From assembly GCA_900552415.1 (NCBI GenBank), contig USAD01000142.1, forward strand, positions 1 to 7,347: 7,347 nt of DNA, in the 5' to 3' direction. Both the position numbers and the translations under genes were made by a program. Below are positions 6,897 through 7,347 of this stretch, piece after piece. This DNA is from an uncultured Parabacteroides sp. (GTDB lineage Bacteria > Bacteroidota > Bacteroidia > Bacteroidales > Tannerellaceae). The notes under the pieces were generated by a model. That model was not told where the DNA came from. It made no database searches and saw only the letters and a program-made list of their open reading frames with translations. Each line of letters begins with the position of its first letter. Positions within the stretch are counted from its first letter, which is position 1.

Positions 6897-7347
6897 ATGG
6901 CGAAAATTAAGGAGGGATTCAAGGGCGAACGCTTTATCTCGCTTCCGGAAAACCAGCTGGAGAAATATGGAGAAGATCCGGTCATCGGTAATCTTTATAT
7001 CCGAAAGATCGGCTATTTCCCGCACGTAAAATATCATTATGTGTTGAAAGAGAGGGGATGCGACTATTCCATGCTCATCTATTGCACGGCGGGCAAAGGT
7101 TGGTATAAGATTGGTGGTGTCACCTATCCGGTACACGAGAACCATTACCTGATCATCCCAGCCGGAACGCCCTACTCGTTCGGTGCCGACGACGAGGATC
7201 CGTGGACTATCTATTGGATCCATTTCAGGGGAAGGATGAGCAACCATTTCGAACCGGCCTATCCGAATCCACCCCCAAACACGCCCGACGACCACTCGAG
7301 ACTGCAAGACCGGTTGCGCCTCTTCGAAGAGATCTACCACTGTTTCT
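6897..7347 (+). CDS. AraC-family transcriptional regulator, N-terminal sensor part (3' end missing)
   Basis: This is 150 codons from an ATG at 6897, open to the right edge. The visible part is the cupin-type sensor domain of AraC regulators. Its beta-strand pattern is YSMLIYCTAGKGWYKIGG (57-74), YPVHENHYLIIPAGTPYSF (77-95) and DPWTIYWIHFRG (101-112), closely matching the AraC sugar-binding domain, in which 'iPagtpHsY' and 'W.fHF.G' segments are typical. The DNA-binding pair of helix-turn-helix motifs would lie downstream, outside the window, so that half is not seen. It is transcribed divergently from the operon, the usual placement for a local activator. A hexose such as mannose or its phosphate is a reasonable effector, by context only. 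The start is supported by the TACCTTTG promoter box upstream and by the absence of another in-frame start nearby that fits. Confidence 0.88.
   Translation, partial: MAKIKEGFKGERFISLPENQLEKYGEDPVIGNLYIRKIGYFPHVKYHYVLKERGCDYSMLIYCTAGKGWYKIGGVTYPVHENHYLIIPAGTPYSFGADDEDPWTIYWIHFRGRMSNHFEPAYPNPPPNTPDDHSRLQDRLRLFEEIYHCF

Noticed and set aside
6882..7340. Minus-strand open frame of 152 codons at the right edge
   Set aside because: The plus strand here encodes a clear AraC cupin sensor domain, so the minus-strand frame is its shadow.

Overview
The window looks like one carbohydrate-use locus from a member of the Bacteroidales (phylum Bacteroidota). The clues are the gene families (a GH92 lipoprotein, a ROK sugar kinase, a two-domain class I phosphomannose isomerase and an FHS-type sugar permease), type II lipoprotein signals at the N-termini, weak A-rich ribosome binding sites, and a TAnnTTTG-type -7 promoter box. 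By eye the coding regions are slightly above 50% G+C and uniform. That is on the high side for Bacteroides proper, so the genus is left open. Nothing in the sequence suggests recent mobility: there is no transposase, integrase, tRNA or long repeat.

Layout. Five genes run leftward on the minus strand from a 100-bp intergenic region at 6797-6896, and one gene runs rightward from it. In transcription order the leftward genes are: (1) a lipoprotein resembling (alpha/alpha)6-barrel glycosidases, 5492-6796; (2) a 580-residue protein with a class I mannose-6-phosphate isomerase domain at its C-terminus and an extra domain of about 225 residues at its N-terminus, 3740-5482; (3) a ROK-family sugar kinase without the usual zinc motif, 2630-3721; (4) a GH92 alpha-mannosidase lipoprotein, 244-2598; and (5) the start of an MFS/FHS sugar permease, cut by the left edge at base 1. 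Gaps between them are 9, 18, 31 and 4 bp, so a single operon is likely. Rightward from 6897 is an AraC-type regulator, of which only the N-terminal cupin sensor half is present. No stretch above 300 bp lacks a gene.

How the genes fit together (inference). The two lipoproteins would release monosaccharide, most likely mannose, from an alpha-mannoside glycan outside the inner membrane. The permease would import it, the ROK kinase would phosphorylate it, and the isomerase would convert mannose-6-phosphate to fructose-6-phosphate. The AraC protein would sense a sugar and control the divergent promoters. No SusC/SusD pair is visible, so within this window the locus is a compact release, import, phosphorylate and isomerise module rather than a classical polysaccharide utilisation locus. 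Genes beyond either edge could change that picture.

The points most worth checking are the N-terminal domain of the isomerase protein, the family of the first lipoprotein, the missing zinc cluster in the kinase, and the non-canonical C-terminal motifs of the GH92 enzyme.
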